NCBI GenBank assembly: GCA_019425105.1 | Contig: JAHYYD010000037.1 | Coordinates: 1 to 13,169, forward strand | Direction of reading: 5' to 3' | Origin: Actinomycetota bacterium | Lineage (GTDB): Bacteria > Actinomycetota > Actinomycetes > Actinomycetales > Actinomycetaceae | DNA: 13,169 nucleotides | Shown here: positions 1 to 7,844 of the stretch, in pieces | Layout of the letters: each line of letters starts with the position of its first letter | Numbering within the stretch: position 1 is the first letter of the stretch | Translations under genes and position numbers: made by a program | The notes under the pieces: generated by a model | What the model was told of the DNA's origin: nothing | Databases searched by the model: none | What the model saw: only the letters and a program-made list of their open reading frames with translations

Positions 1-17
1 TTGTTGCTCCCGACCCA

Positions 18-1181
18 ATGGGGATGATCGTGGCCCACTTCGTTTCTCACTCGCAGCCGATCCGAGTCCTGCTGGACGGGACCGCGATCCCCGCAGACCT
101 GGGCGGCGTCGGTCGCTATGTCGACGACCTGGTTCCCGAACTGGTCGACCAGGGCGTGGACCTGACGATGGCCGTCCAGGAGCGCGACGCGGAGCACTTC
201 GCGACCCGCCTTCCCTCGGCGCGCATCATCCCGATTTCTCCGCGTTTCGAGCCGCGCCCGGCGCGCATGGCGTGGGAGCAGACGGGCCTGCCCAAGCTGA
301 TCCGCAAGGTGCGCCCCGACGTCCTGCACTCCCCCCACTACACGTGCCCGCAGTTCCCGGGCGTCCCCGTCGTCATCACGCTGCACGACGCGACCTTCTT
401 CTCTCACCCCCAGGCGCATTCGCCCCTCAAACAGCGTTTCTTCACGGCCGCAATTCGCCGCGCGATTCGCCGCGCGGACGCCCTCGTCGTTCCCTCACTG
501 GCCACGCGCGATGAGACGATCAAGTACGCGGGCGGGGATCCCTCGCAGTTCTACGTCGCCTACCACGGCGTGGATCGCTCGATCTTCCACCCGGTCTCCG
601 ACGCCGAGCGCGAGCGCGTCAAGGCCTCGCTGGGCCTGGAGGGCCGCGACTACATCGGCTTCCTGGGCACGCTGGAACCGCGCAAGAACGTCCCGAACCT
701 GGTGCGCGGCTGGGTCAAGGCCGTCTCCGACCGTCCGAATCCCCCCGCCCTCGTCCTTGCTGGCGGCAAGGGTTGGGACGAGGACATCGACCCGGCCCTG
801 GCCTCGGTCCCGACGCACCTGATGGTCCTGCGCCCCGGCTACCTGCCGCTCGAGGACCTGCCCGGTTTCCTCTCGGGATGCGTCATCCTGGCCTACCCGT
901 CGATCGCGGAGGGTTTCGGCCTGCCGGTCCTGGAGGCCATGAGCTGCGGTGCCGCGACGCTGACGACTCGCCTGACCTCCCTGCCCGAGGTCGGTGGCGA
1001 CGCCGTCGCCTACTGCGATATCGACCCGGACTCCATCGCCTCGGCCCTCACGGAGCTGCTGGACGACCCGGCTCGCCGCGCGGCGCTGGGTGCTGCGGCA
1101 ATCCCGCGCGCCGACGAGTTCACGTGGGCCCGCGCCGCATCCGTCCACATTGAGGCCTTCCGCGCCGCAGCCCGTTCCTGA
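18..1181 (+). CDS. Family 4 glycosyltransferase (GT-B fold)
   Basis: Predicted retaining glycosyltransferase that moves a sugar from a nucleotide donor to a lipid-linked or surface glycan on the cytoplasmic side of the membrane. In the 387-residue product, a GGVGRY loop (residues 29-34) starts the N-terminal Rossmann-like domain and HDATFF lies at 123-128. The C-terminal donor domain begins near FLGTLEPRKN (215-224) and has the E-x7-E signature E298-GFGLPVL-E306 typical of GT4 enzymes such as the WbpZ/PimB-like mannosyltransferases. The start is uncertain: the frame is open to the left edge, ATG codons lie at 18 and 24 and GTG at 30, and none has a clear Shine-Dalgarno. Family similarity begins only at about residue 16 (RVLLDG), so the first 15 residues may not be translated. 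The stop is 29 bp before the DUF2142 gene, so the two are probably co-transcribed. Donor and acceptor cannot be read from sequence. Confidence 0.9.
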   Translation: MGMIVAHFVSHSQPIRVLLDGTAIPADLGGVGRYVDDLVPELVDQGVDLTMAVQERDAEHFATRLPSARIIPISPRFEPRPARMAWEQTGLPKLIRKVRPDVLHSPHYTCPQFPGVPVVITLHDATFFSHPQAHSPLKQRFFTAAIRRAIRRADALVVPSLATRDETIKYAGGDPSQFYVAYHGVDRSIFHPVSDAERERVKASLGLEGRDYIGFLGTLEPRKNVPNLVRGWVKAVSDRPNPPALVLAGGKGWDEDIDPALASVPTHLMVLRPGYLPLEDLPGFLSGCVILAYPSIAEGFGLPVLEAMSCGAATLTTRLTSLPEVGGDAVAYCDIDPDSIASALTELLDDPARRAALGAAAIPRADEFTWARAASVHIEAFRAAARS

Positions 1182-1210
1182 GCGAATTATACAAGGAAGA
1201 GACGCCACGC

Positions 1211-2800
1211 ATGTCCGACACCCAAGATTCTCCGGCTACGCCTACGCACGGGGTGCCGACCCGCCCGCAGCCACGTCTTATCGGCACTGTTGCCATCCTC
1301 ATCGTCGCAGTGATCACTGCGTCACTGGCATGGGTGGTCTCTGCCCCTGTGGGTTCCTCCCCAGACGAAGACTTCCACGTCGGCGCCATGTGGTGCCCTC
1401 CCCCGATCGAGGACAGCGGCTGCCAGATCACCACGAAAGACGGGAAGAAGGCCGTCGTTGTCCCCCAAACGTTGGCCAAAGAAAACGTCACCTGCTACGC
1501 CTTTGAGCATAATAATTCCGCTCGATGCACGTTTGCGGCCTCAGATGATCTCACCGCACCTACGCTGCGATGGGACGACGGCAATTATCCGTGGGGATAC
1601 TACCAGTTCGCTCACCTCTTCGTCCAGCATTCAACAAATCGTGCGGTCTTGTCACTGCGCATTTTTAACGCGCTGCTTGCGATCACTCTGTTGGGCGCCA
1701 TTATCGCGCTCGCAGACTCTGGTCTTCGCCGAGCGATCGGCATCGCCCTCGTCGTGGCGTGGTTACCGATGGGTTTCTGCTTTGTGGCAGGAATAAACCC
1801 CTCCTCATGGGCATTGACGGGAACGTTCGCCTTTGCGGCAGGGCTGTTCGCAGCGACCCGCACGGTGGGAGCACGCCGCATCGGGCTGATTATCTGCGCA
1901 GTCGTGGGCGCGATTCTGGCATGCACGTCTCGGGGCGACAGCGCTTTCTACATCTTTGTCGACACAGTCGCACTCGCGTTCGCAGTACGGCCGAATAAGC
2001 GGATTATTCCCGAAGCCGTGGTGGCCTGTGTGGCCTCTGCTGTGGGCATATTGGTCATGTTACATACGAATGCGTCCTCAAATCTGGCATCGGTCGAACC
2101 GAGTGGCGCGACTCCCGGTCGCCGCGTGATTCTCATGAAGAATCTAGAGGCGATCCCGAACTACTTGGCCGGTTTCGCCGGCTACCGAATGGGGCCGGGG
2201 TGGAACGACGTCTCTTACGCAGGCACAGTGACTGGCGCGGCACTGACCATTGTTGGCGTGATCATCTGCTGGGCGTTGGTGTCTCTCACGTGGCGTCGGG
2301 CGCTCTCCGCGCTCGTGGTCCTTGGTGCGATCGTCGGCGTACCTGTCGTGATCGGCGTGCAGGGCCGTTTCTCCAATGTTGAGGTCTATCAGCCCCGCTA
2401 CATGCTGCCGCTCTTCGCGGTATTCCTGCTCATGCTCCTGGCTCCCTCCCCCGCACGCGCGAACGATGAGGGGCGGCGCGTGGGCAGCGAGTCGTTCCGC
2501 CTGCCCTCCAGCATCGCTGGCCGCGTGGGCACGGGCCTCATGGCGGCGCTGTGGGCGATCACCAACGCCCGCGCCCTCTACCTCGTCATCGAGCGCTACG
2601 CGTTCGGGCGCACGCAGCACGGCTACCCCATCGACCTGGCGACGCGAAACCTGAGCGCGGGCAACGAGTGGTGGTGGCCAACCGCTCCCGTCGGCCCGAT
2701 GACCGTGTGGGTGGTCGGCGCGCTCGCCGGATTCGTCGCCATCGCGCTGGCCGCGTACCTGTGGGGCGGCGTGACCCGCGAGAGACTACAAGATCACTAA
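1211..2800 (+). CDS. DUF2142 polytopic membrane protein
   Basis: A 529-residue integral membrane protein resembling the DUF2142 family, which often occurs in surface-polysaccharide loci; its biochemical role is not established, though the layout resembles GT-C membrane glycosyltransferases. After a short cytoplasmic N-terminus, the first membrane segment lies at about 23-45. It is followed by the family motif PDEDFH (51-56) at the start of a large outside loop with four cysteines (62, 71, 95, 106) that could form disulfides. Roughly ten more hydrophobic segments follow, with QPRYMLPL at 394-401. The start ATG has AAGGAAGA 10 bp upstream. Codon use is odd: the first two thirds carry many A/T-ending codons, while the last 350 bp look like the GC-rich neighbours. 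It follows the GT4 gene closely and may act on the same glycan. Confidence 0.82.
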   Translation: MSDTQDSPATPTHGVPTRPQPRLIGTVAILIVAVITASLAWVVSAPVGSSPDEDFHVGAMWCPPPIEDSGCQITTKDGKKAVVVPQTLAKENVTCYAFEHNNSARCTFAASDDLTAPTLRWDDGNYPWGYYQFAHLFVQHSTNRAVLSLRIFNALLAITLLGAIIALADSGLRRAIGIALVVAWLPMGFCFVAGINPSSWALTGTFAFAAGLFAATRTVGARRIGLIICAVVGAILACTSRGDSAFYIFVDTVALAFAVRPNKRIIPEAVVACVASAVGILVMLHTNASSNLASVEPSGATPGRRVILMKNLEAIPNYLAGFAGYRMGPGWNDVSYAGTVTGAALTIVGVIICWALVSLTWRRALSALVVLGAIVGVPVVIGVQGRFSNVEVYQPRYMLPLFAVFLLMLLAPSPARANDEGRRVGSESFRLPSSIAGRVGTGLMAALWAITNARALYLVIERYAFGRTQHGYPIDLATRNLSAGNEWWWPTAPVGPMTVWVVGALAGFVAIALAAYLWGGVTRERLQDH

Positions 2801-2818
2801 ATTCGACCACCCCTCATG

Positions 2819-2847
2819 TTCACTTTTTAAGCTTCAGATGCTACGCT
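2819..2847 (+). promoter_or_regulatory. Candidate promoter of the lic operon
   Basis: The 92-bp gap before licCA contains TTCACT (2819-2824), 17 bp of spacer and TACGCT (2842-2847), a fair fit to a housekeeping sigma factor pattern (TTGACA / TANNNT). A transcript would start near 2854 and leave a leader of about 40 nt before the licCA Shine-Dalgarno. The gap is locally AT-richer than its surroundings. This is pattern recognition only. Confidence 0.35.
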
Positions 2848-2860
2848 CGAACATGTAGCA
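2839..2860. promoter_or_regulatory. Inverted repeat over the lic promoter, possible operator
   Basis: TGCTAC (2839-2844) and GTAGCA (2855-2860) are perfect inverted arms around a 10-bp centre. A second, asymmetrically placed pair flanks them: TTCAG (2833-2837) and CTGAA (2866-2870). The left inner arm overlaps the candidate -10 element, so a bound protein would compete with RNA polymerase. The obvious candidate ligand is the winged-helix domain at the N-terminus of the protein encoded just downstream. An RNA hairpin is also possible. Confidence 0.3.
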
Positions 2861-2892
2861 CCTAGCTGAACCAGTGAACGAAAGGTGGTCGC

Positions 2893-4722
2893 ATGTCGTC
2901 GACGAACGTTGGCACCCTGAGCGAACCCCAATTCAACGTCCTGACCGCCCTCGCGCGCGAAGGCTCCGCCCTCACGCAACGCGCCCTCTCCGAGGCGACC
3001 GGCATGAGCCTCGGCCGCGTCAACACCGCCACCCGCGAATGCGAGGCCGCCGGCTACATCGACGAGCGCGCAATCACCGACGCGGGCCGCGACGCCCTCG
3101 AACCCTACCGCGTCACGGGCGCCGTCATCATGGCCGCTGGCCTGTCCTCCCGCTTCGCCCCCATCAGCTACGAACGTCCCAAGGGCACGCTCAAGGTGCG
3201 CGGCGAGATCCTCGTCGAGCGCCAGATCCGCCAGCTCCACGAAGCCGGCATCACGAACATCACGTTGGTCGTGGGCTACAAGAAGGAATACTTCTTCTAC
3301 CTGGCCGACAAGTACGGTGTCGACATCGTCGTCAACCGCGAATACGCCACCCGCAACAACAACGGATCCCTCTGGCTCGTCAAGGACCGCCTCGACAACA
3401 CCTACGTGTGCTCCTCGGACGACTACTTCACCACGAACCCCTTCGAGCCCTACGTCTACAAGTCCTACTACTCGGCGAACTACGTCGAGGGCCCCACCGA
3501 CGAATGGTGCATCAAGACGGGTCCGGCCGACCGCATCACGGGAGCGACCGTGGGCGGCGCCGACGCGTGGGTCATGCTCGGCCACGTCTACTTCGACCGC
3601 AACTTCTCCGCGACATTCCGCGAGATTCTCGAACAGGTCTACCACCTGCCCGAGACCGTGTCGAAGCTGTGGGAGTCCATCTACCTGGACCACATCAAGT
3701 CCTTCGACATGGTGATCCGCCGCTACCCGGACGGCGTCATCCACGAGTTCGATTCGGTCGACGAGCTGCGCAACTTCGATCCCCTGTTCATGGAGAACGT
3801 GGACTCTGAGGTCTTCGATCACATCGTGGAAACCCTGGGCTGTCAGAAGTCGGACATCCGCGACTTCTACCCGCTTAAGCAGGGCATCACGAACCTGTCG
3901 TGCCACTTCACGGTGGGCGACGACGAATACGTCTACCGCCACCCCGGCATCGGCACGGAAAAAATCGTGGACCGCAGCGCGGAGTTCGCCGGCCTGCGCC
4001 TGGCCGCCGAGCTCGGTATCGACGACACCTTCCTCACGGGTGACCCCGCGGCGGGCTGGAAGATCTCGCGCTTCGTGCGCGACGTGCGCAACCTGGACGT
4101 GACCCGCCCCGAGGAGCTCAAGGCGGCCATGGAGATGGACCGCGCGCTGCACACCTCCGGTCGCGTGCTGGACCGTTCCTTCGACTTCGTCACCGAGGGC
4201 CTGCGCTACGAGGGCCTCCTCAAGGCCTTCGGCCCGATCGACGTGCCCGGGTACTTCGAACTGCGCGACAAGGTCCTGCGTCTGAAGGCCTTCGCGGACG
4301 CGGACGGCTTCGACAAAGTCCCCTCGCACAACGACTTCTTCCCGCCGAACTTCCTGGTGGACAAGGACGGCAACATCAGCCTCATCGACTGGGAGTACGC
4401 GGGCATGTCGGACGTGGCCGCCGACTTCGGAACGATGACCGTGTGCACGGCGGAGATGACCCGCGAGCGCGCGGCCGCCGCCCTCGAGTACTACCTGGGT
4501 CACACCCCCTCCGAGCGCGAGGCGCGCCACTTCTTCGCCTACGAGGTGTTCGCCGGCTGGTGCTGGTACCTGTGGGCGCTGGTCAAGGAGGCTGAGGGAG
4601 ACGATGTGGGTGAATGGCTCTACATCTACTACTCGCACGCGACACGCACGCTCGATTCCCTGCTCGCAGCCTACGAGGCAGCCTCGAGCACTCAGATCTC
4701 TACGGAAGGTGAACTGGCATGA
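2893..4722 (+). CDS. licCA: LicCA fusion: winged helix, phosphocholine cytidylyltransferase and choline kinase
   Basis: One 609-residue protein appears to carry two consecutive steps of phosphorylcholine activation plus a DNA-binding-like domain. Residues 8-72 look like a MarR-type winged helix. Residues 75 to about 310 are a nucleotidyltransferase of LicC type: MAAGLSSR (80-87) with the ERPKG lysine K97, and acidic pair D176-D177 in CSSDDYF. It would make CDP-choline from CTP and phosphocholine. Residues from about 325 are a choline kinase/APH domain of LicA type: GITNLS (331-336) as glycine-rich loop, Brenner motif H479-N480-D481 and the D499-W-E-Y metal-binding segment. LicC and LicA are separate proteins in Haemophilus and pneumococcus; LicCA fusions are known in Treponema. 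ATG at 2893 is preceded by AAAGGTGG. The stop overlaps the licB start. No tetranucleotide repeat like that of Haemophilus licA is present. Confidence 0.9.
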   Translation: MSSTNVGTLSEPQFNVLTALAREGSALTQRALSEATGMSLGRVNTATRECEAAGYIDERAITDAGRDALEPYRVTGAVIMAAGLSSRFAPISYERPKGTLKVRGEILVERQIRQLHEAGITNITLVVGYKKEYFFYLADKYGVDIVVNREYATRNNNGSLWLVKDRLDNTYVCSSDDYFTTNPFEPYVYKSYYSANYVEGPTDEWCIKTGPADRITGATVGGADAWVMLGHVYFDRNFSATFREILEQVYHLPETVSKLWESIYLDHIKSFDMVIRRYPDGVIHEFDSVDELRNFDPLFMENVDSEVFDHIVETLGCQKSDIRDFYPLKQGITNLSCHFTVGDDEYVYRHPGIGTEKIVDRSAEFAGLRLAAELGIDDTFLTGDPAAGWKISRFVRDVRNLDVTRPEELKAAMEMDRALHTSGRVLDRSFDFVTEGLRYEGLLKAFGPIDVPGYFELRDKVLRLKAFADADGFDKVPSHNDFFPPNFLVDKDGNISLIDWEYAGMSDVAADFGTMTVCTAEMTRERAAAALEYYLGHTPSEREARHFFAYEVFAGWCWYLWALVKEAEGDDVGEWLYIYYSHATRTLDSLLAAYEAASSTQISTEGELA

Positions 4723-5696
4723 AAACTCAGCACGGAGGCAAGCGCTACGGCTTCTTCTCGGGCGCTCTATGGGGCCTGGACACGGTCGTGCTAGCGATCG
4801 CGCTAACCATGATTCCGTTTGACGACTTCGGCCAGTCGGCGCTCGTGGGCGCGGTCCTGCACGACGTCGCGTGCGCCGTGATCCTCCTGGTCTACATGGC
4901 GATTCGCGGGCGCCTGAAGGACACCTGGGCTGCGCTGCGCACGCGCCCCGGCAAGTCGGTCATCGCGGCGGCGCTGCTGGGCGGCCCGATCGGCATGAGC
5001 GGCTACCTGATTGCCATCGACAACATCGGCCCCGGCCTGACAGCGATTATCTCGACGTTCTACCCGGCCCTGGGAACGCTGCTGGCGTTCGCCCTGCTCA
5101 AGGAGCGCATGGCTCCGCGTCAGATCGTGGCGCTGCTGGTGGCGCTTGGTGCCATCGTGGTGACGGGCTTGTCTGCAACCTCCGACCCCGTTAAGGACGG
5201 CAACGCGATCCTGGGTATCGTCGGCGCGCTGGCGTGCGTGATCGGCTGGGGGTCCGAGGCCGTCATCCTCACGTGGGGCATGCGCGACGAGGCCGTGGAT
5301 AACGAGGTGGCGCTCCAAATCCGCGAGACGACCTCGGCGCTGGTCTACCTCTTCGTGGTAGCCCCCATCGCGGGTGTCTTCGGCGACACGCTCCACTCGC
5401 TGGCTCACCTGTCCGCGGGCGTGGTGGCCCTGGCCGGCCTGGCAGGCACGGCCTCGTACCTCTTCTACTACAAGGCCCTGTCGGCGATCGGCGCCTCGCG
5501 CGGCATGGCCCTGAACATCTCCTACTCCGCGTGGGCGATCATCTTCGCCCTGGCGTTCCCCCCGCACACGATTCCGACGCTCACGCAGGTCATCTGCTGC
5601 GTCGTGATCCTCGTGGGCACGGTCCTGGCGGCCACCTCCAACTGGGGTGACCTGCTTCCCAAGCGCACGGAGAAGGTCACAAGCTCCCAGGCATGA
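4719..5696 (+). CDS. licB: LicB-like choline permease, EamA/DMT family
   Basis: A 325-residue membrane protein of the drug/metabolite transporter superfamily with two EamA halves and about ten membrane segments. The first half ends in the signature FYPALGTLLAFALLKERM (residues 113-130). The second half runs from about 165 to 310 and contains SYLFYYKALSAIGASRG. LicB proteins of this family are high-affinity choline permeases in Haemophilus influenzae and Streptococcus pneumoniae. Here the assignment rests on family and context, because the start ATG overlaps the licCA stop as ATGA (4719-4722), a tight translational coupling. GAAGGTG about 8 bp upstream serves as ribosome-binding site. It would supply choline to the kinase domain of the preceding gene. 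A different quaternary amine or betaine cannot be ruled out. Confidence 0.82.
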   Translation: MKTQHGGKRYGFFSGALWGLDTVVLAIALTMIPFDDFGQSALVGAVLHDVACAVILLVYMAIRGRLKDTWAALRTRPGKSVIAAALLGGPIGMSGYLIAIDNIGPGLTAIISTFYPALGTLLAFALLKERMAPRQIVALLVALGAIVVTGLSATSDPVKDGNAILGIVGALACVIGWGSEAVILTWGMRDEAVDNEVALQIRETTSALVYLFVVAPIAGVFGDTLHSLAHLSAGVVALAGLAGTASYLFYYKALSAIGASRGMALNISYSAWAIIFALAFPPHTIPTLTQVICCVVILVGTVLAATSNWGDLLPKRTEKVTSSQA

Positions 5697-5703
5697 GACA
5701 ATG

Positions 5704-5731
5704 GCGGGTGGACGCGTACGCGCCCACCCGC
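5704..5731 (+). terminator. GC-rich hairpin between licB and licD, possible partial terminator
   Basis: GCGGGTGG (5704-5711) and CCACCCGC (5724-5731) pair perfectly. Inside them CGCG (5713-5716) pairs with CGCG (5719-5722) across one A-C mismatch. The stem is followed by only TTT, so it may attenuate transcription rather than stop it fully, lowering licD and glycosyltransferase output relative to licCA-licB, or it may protect the upstream mRNA from 3' decay. Its location also argues against an upstream licD start. Confidence 0.5.
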
Positions 5732-5751
5732 TTTCCGTATTCGGAGGACTT

Positions 5752-6684
5752 ATGACGACACCCCCCAGCGACCTACGCAAGGTCCACATGCTGTTGACCT
5801 ACATCCTGTCAGAGTTCGACCGGGTGTGCGGCCAGATCGGCGTGGACTACGCACTGTACGGCGGTAGCGCCATCGGAGCTGTTCGCCACGGTGGCTTTAT
5901 CCCGTGGGATGACGACATTGATGTCTTCATGCTCCGACCGGACTACGAGCGCTTCCTGCACGAGGCTCCCGCACATCTGTCTGAAGGTTTCCGCATCGAC
6001 AACCAGAGGAGCGTCCCCCGATACCACCTTCTGTTCTCCAAGCTGGGCTTGACGGGAACGGTTTTCCGCTCGCAGGGCGAGGTGAACCCGGACTACACGC
6101 CGCCGATCTTCCTCGATATTTTCCCACTCGATACGGTGCCTGAGGATGCGAAGCGTTTCCGCTCTATGTGCCGTAAGACCTGGTGGTGGGGCCGCCTGTT
6201 GTTCCTGTCGGGCATTCCGACCCCCGGTTTGCCCGGCATGGTGGCCTGGAAACGTTCGCTCATTCATGCGGTGACGCGGAGTGTCAACCTCGCACTACGC
6301 ACCGCGCAGATGTCGCCACGCGGGCTGTACGCGCGGTGGGAGAAGGCGGCGCGCAGCGCCGAAGGCGAAGCAACGGGCACCTATGCCGATTTCACGATGC
6401 GTGACCCGTGGAATTGGATCGTGCACCGCGATGAGTTCCTCCCCACGCGCCGCGTTCCCTTTGAAGCGATTGAGGCCTCGATCCCCCATGATGTCGACGC
6501 CCTGCTCACTCGCGGTTACGGCGATTACATGCGTATCCCGGATCCCGCTGATCGTCGCACGCACCTACCGGAGACGCTAGAGTTTGGTCGTTTCGACCCC
6601 GATCAGGGCGGGGTGCCGGATCTTCTCGCTTCCCGCGATGAGGAGGATCCTCGCTCGGAACCTACGACCGGTCAGGAGCAGTGA
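5752..6684 (+). CDS. licD: LicD-family phosphorylcholine transferase, copy 1
   Basis: Predicted to transfer phosphorylcholine from CDP-choline to a sugar of a surface glycan or glycolipid precursor. The 310-residue product has the LicD signature: YGGSAIGAVRH (36-46), PWDDDID (51-57) with the metal-binding aspartates, then FLDIFPLD (120-127). A tryptophan-rich, hydrophobic middle (about 144-160) may touch the membrane. The C-terminus (about 285-310) is acidic, polar and probably disordered. The frame stays open upstream to ATG codons at 5701 and 5647, but 5752 is chosen because GGAGGA lies just before it and because the earlier starts would run through a strong hairpin and overlap licB. The next gene starts at the base after its stop. 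LicD-like folds also transfer ribitol phosphate or other phospho-groups, so the exact donor is inferred from the linked licCA-licB. Confidence 0.9.
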   Translation: MTTPPSDLRKVHMLLTYILSEFDRVCGQIGVDYALYGGSAIGAVRHGGFIPWDDDIDVFMLRPDYERFLHEAPAHLSEGFRIDNQRSVPRYHLLFSKLGLTGTVFRSQGEVNPDYTPPIFLDIFPLDTVPEDAKRFRSMCRKTWWWGRLLFLSGIPTPGLPGMVAWKRSLIHAVTRSVNLALRTAQMSPRGLYARWEKAARSAEGEATGTYADFTMRDPWNWIVHRDEFLPTRRVPFEAIEASIPHDVDALLTRGYGDYMRIPDPADRRTHLPETLEFGRFDPDQGGVPDLLASRDEEDPRSEPTTGQEQ

Positions 6685-7815
6685 ATGCGCATCGCTTTCA
6701 TCGTCAATAGCTACCCTCCGCGTTTGGGTGGTTTGGAGTCGCACATCTACCACCTGTCGGTGTCCCTGGCACAGCTAGGACACGAAGTCTACGTATTGAC
6801 TATCTCTGATAAGCCGGGGCATCGACAGGAGGAGGGCGTCGATATTCGTACTGATCGACGTCACTTCCCGATCGCCGACATCATCAGTTTCCCGGCCCTG
6901 GGTGCGACCCGCGCGATCGCACGCTTCCTCCGCGAGCACCGTATCGACGTCGTCAGTGTGCACACTCGATTTTTCCCCATGAGTTTCGTCGGGGTGCGTG
7001 CCGCACACCAAGCGGGAATCCCGGTCATTCACACGGAGCACGGTTCCGGTTTTGTCGCATCCTCCTCGCCGATCATCGCCCCCGCATCGCGCGGAGTCGA
7101 TGTGACGATGGGCCGTTACGTGCTGCGTCACGCGGATCGCGTGCTGGGCGTGTCTGAGCAGGCCGCAGCCTTCGCGTCGCGTCTCGGCGGCGTTCATGCG
7201 GACGTGTTTTATAACGCGATCACTCCCCCGCAGCCGCACGCGGAACCGATCAAGGACCGCCACCGTCACCTGGTGTTCGTGGGCCGCATGGTGCCCGGTA
7301 AGGGATGGGACACGTTCATCGAGGCCGTGGCACAGCTGCGCGCGCAGGGGCAGGAGGTGACAGGCGAGCTGTTGGGCGCAGGCGCAGATCTCGACGCCGC
7401 TCGAGAGATGATTGCCGCCAAGGGCCTCGACGGTGTCGTGTCAGCACCCGGTCGAGTGAGCGCAGACGAGGTCCGTACCCGCTTGACGGGAGCGACCCTC
7501 GTGAATCCAACGGTCCTGTCGGAGGGATTCCAGACGACCCTGCTGGAGGCGCTGGCCGAACGAGGGCGCGTCGTCACGTTCACAGTGCCCGGCGCGCAGG
7601 TCCTCGCAGACCAGGGGAACCCCGTGGTCATCACCGCCGAACGCACACTCGAGTCGCTTGTCTCAACCCTGCGTGACTTCTTGAACAATCCACCTGAACT
7701 GGGGGATCCCAGCCTCATCAACGAGTGGACGGGGCCGGTACGGGCCCGCGAGTACGCGAGCATCGCCGAGTCACTACTGGATGGCCGCGCGCCACACTCC
7801 CCCGACCACCTCTGA
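6685..7815 (+). CDS. Family 4 glycosyltransferase in the lic operon
   Basis: A 376-residue GT-B glycosyltransferase. The N-terminal domain opens with MRIAFIVNSYPPRLGGLESH, where GGLE (15-18) is the donor-phosphate loop common to GT4 enzymes, and HTEHGSG lies at 116-122. The C-terminal domain begins at FVGRMVPGKGWDTFIEA (208-224) and carries E290-GFQTTLL-E298, the E-x7-E pair. No signal peptide or membrane span is visible, so it works at the cytoplasmic face. ATG follows the licD stop with no gap (TGA-ATG), and AGGAG inside the licD end provides the ribosome site. This implies coupled expression with licD and suggests it builds the glycan that licD decorates. The sugar donor is unknown. It is clearly diverged from the other GT4 at the left end of the window, so it is not a recent duplicate. 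Confidence 0.9.
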   Translation: MRIAFIVNSYPPRLGGLESHIYHLSVSLAQLGHEVYVLTISDKPGHRQEEGVDIRTDRRHFPIADIISFPALGATRAIARFLREHRIDVVSVHTRFFPMSFVGVRAAHQAGIPVIHTEHGSGFVASSSPIIAPASRGVDVTMGRYVLRHADRVLGVSEQAAAFASRLGGVHADVFYNAITPPQPHAEPIKDRHRHLVFVGRMVPGKGWDTFIEAVAQLRAQGQEVTGELLGAGADLDAAREMIAAKGLDGVVSAPGRVSADEVRTRLTGATLVNPTVLSEGFQTTLLEALAERGRVVTFTVPGAQVLADQGNPVVITAERTLESLVSTLRDFLNNPPELGDPSLINEWTGPVRAREYASIAESLLDGRAPHSPDHL

Positions 7816-7844
7816 CGTCCACCCCTGTTTCCCGAGGAGCAGTC

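Noticed and set aside
2893..3000. Phase-variable tetranucleotide repeat in the choline kinase gene, as in Haemophilus licA
   Set aside because: The 5' end of licCA contains no run of tandem tetranucleotides or long homopolymer, so slipped-strand switching is not supported.
2827..4638. 603-codon frame antisense to licCA, and similar long antisense frames opposite the first GT4 and licB
   Set aside because: Mirror frames are expected opposite GC3-rich genes. Residue content is dominated by Val, Arg, Gly and Ala with no motifs, while the sense frames carry clear domains.
5647..5751. Earlier licD starts at 5647 or 5701
   Set aside because: They overlap licB or run through the GC-rich hairpin, lack ribosome sites and add residues without LicD similarity.
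7725..7844. Earlier GT2 start overlapping the GT4 gene
   Set aside because: The GT2 domain starts immediately after the ATG at 7845, which has GAGGAG at good spacing. The upstream 40 codons are the other frame of the GT4 gene.
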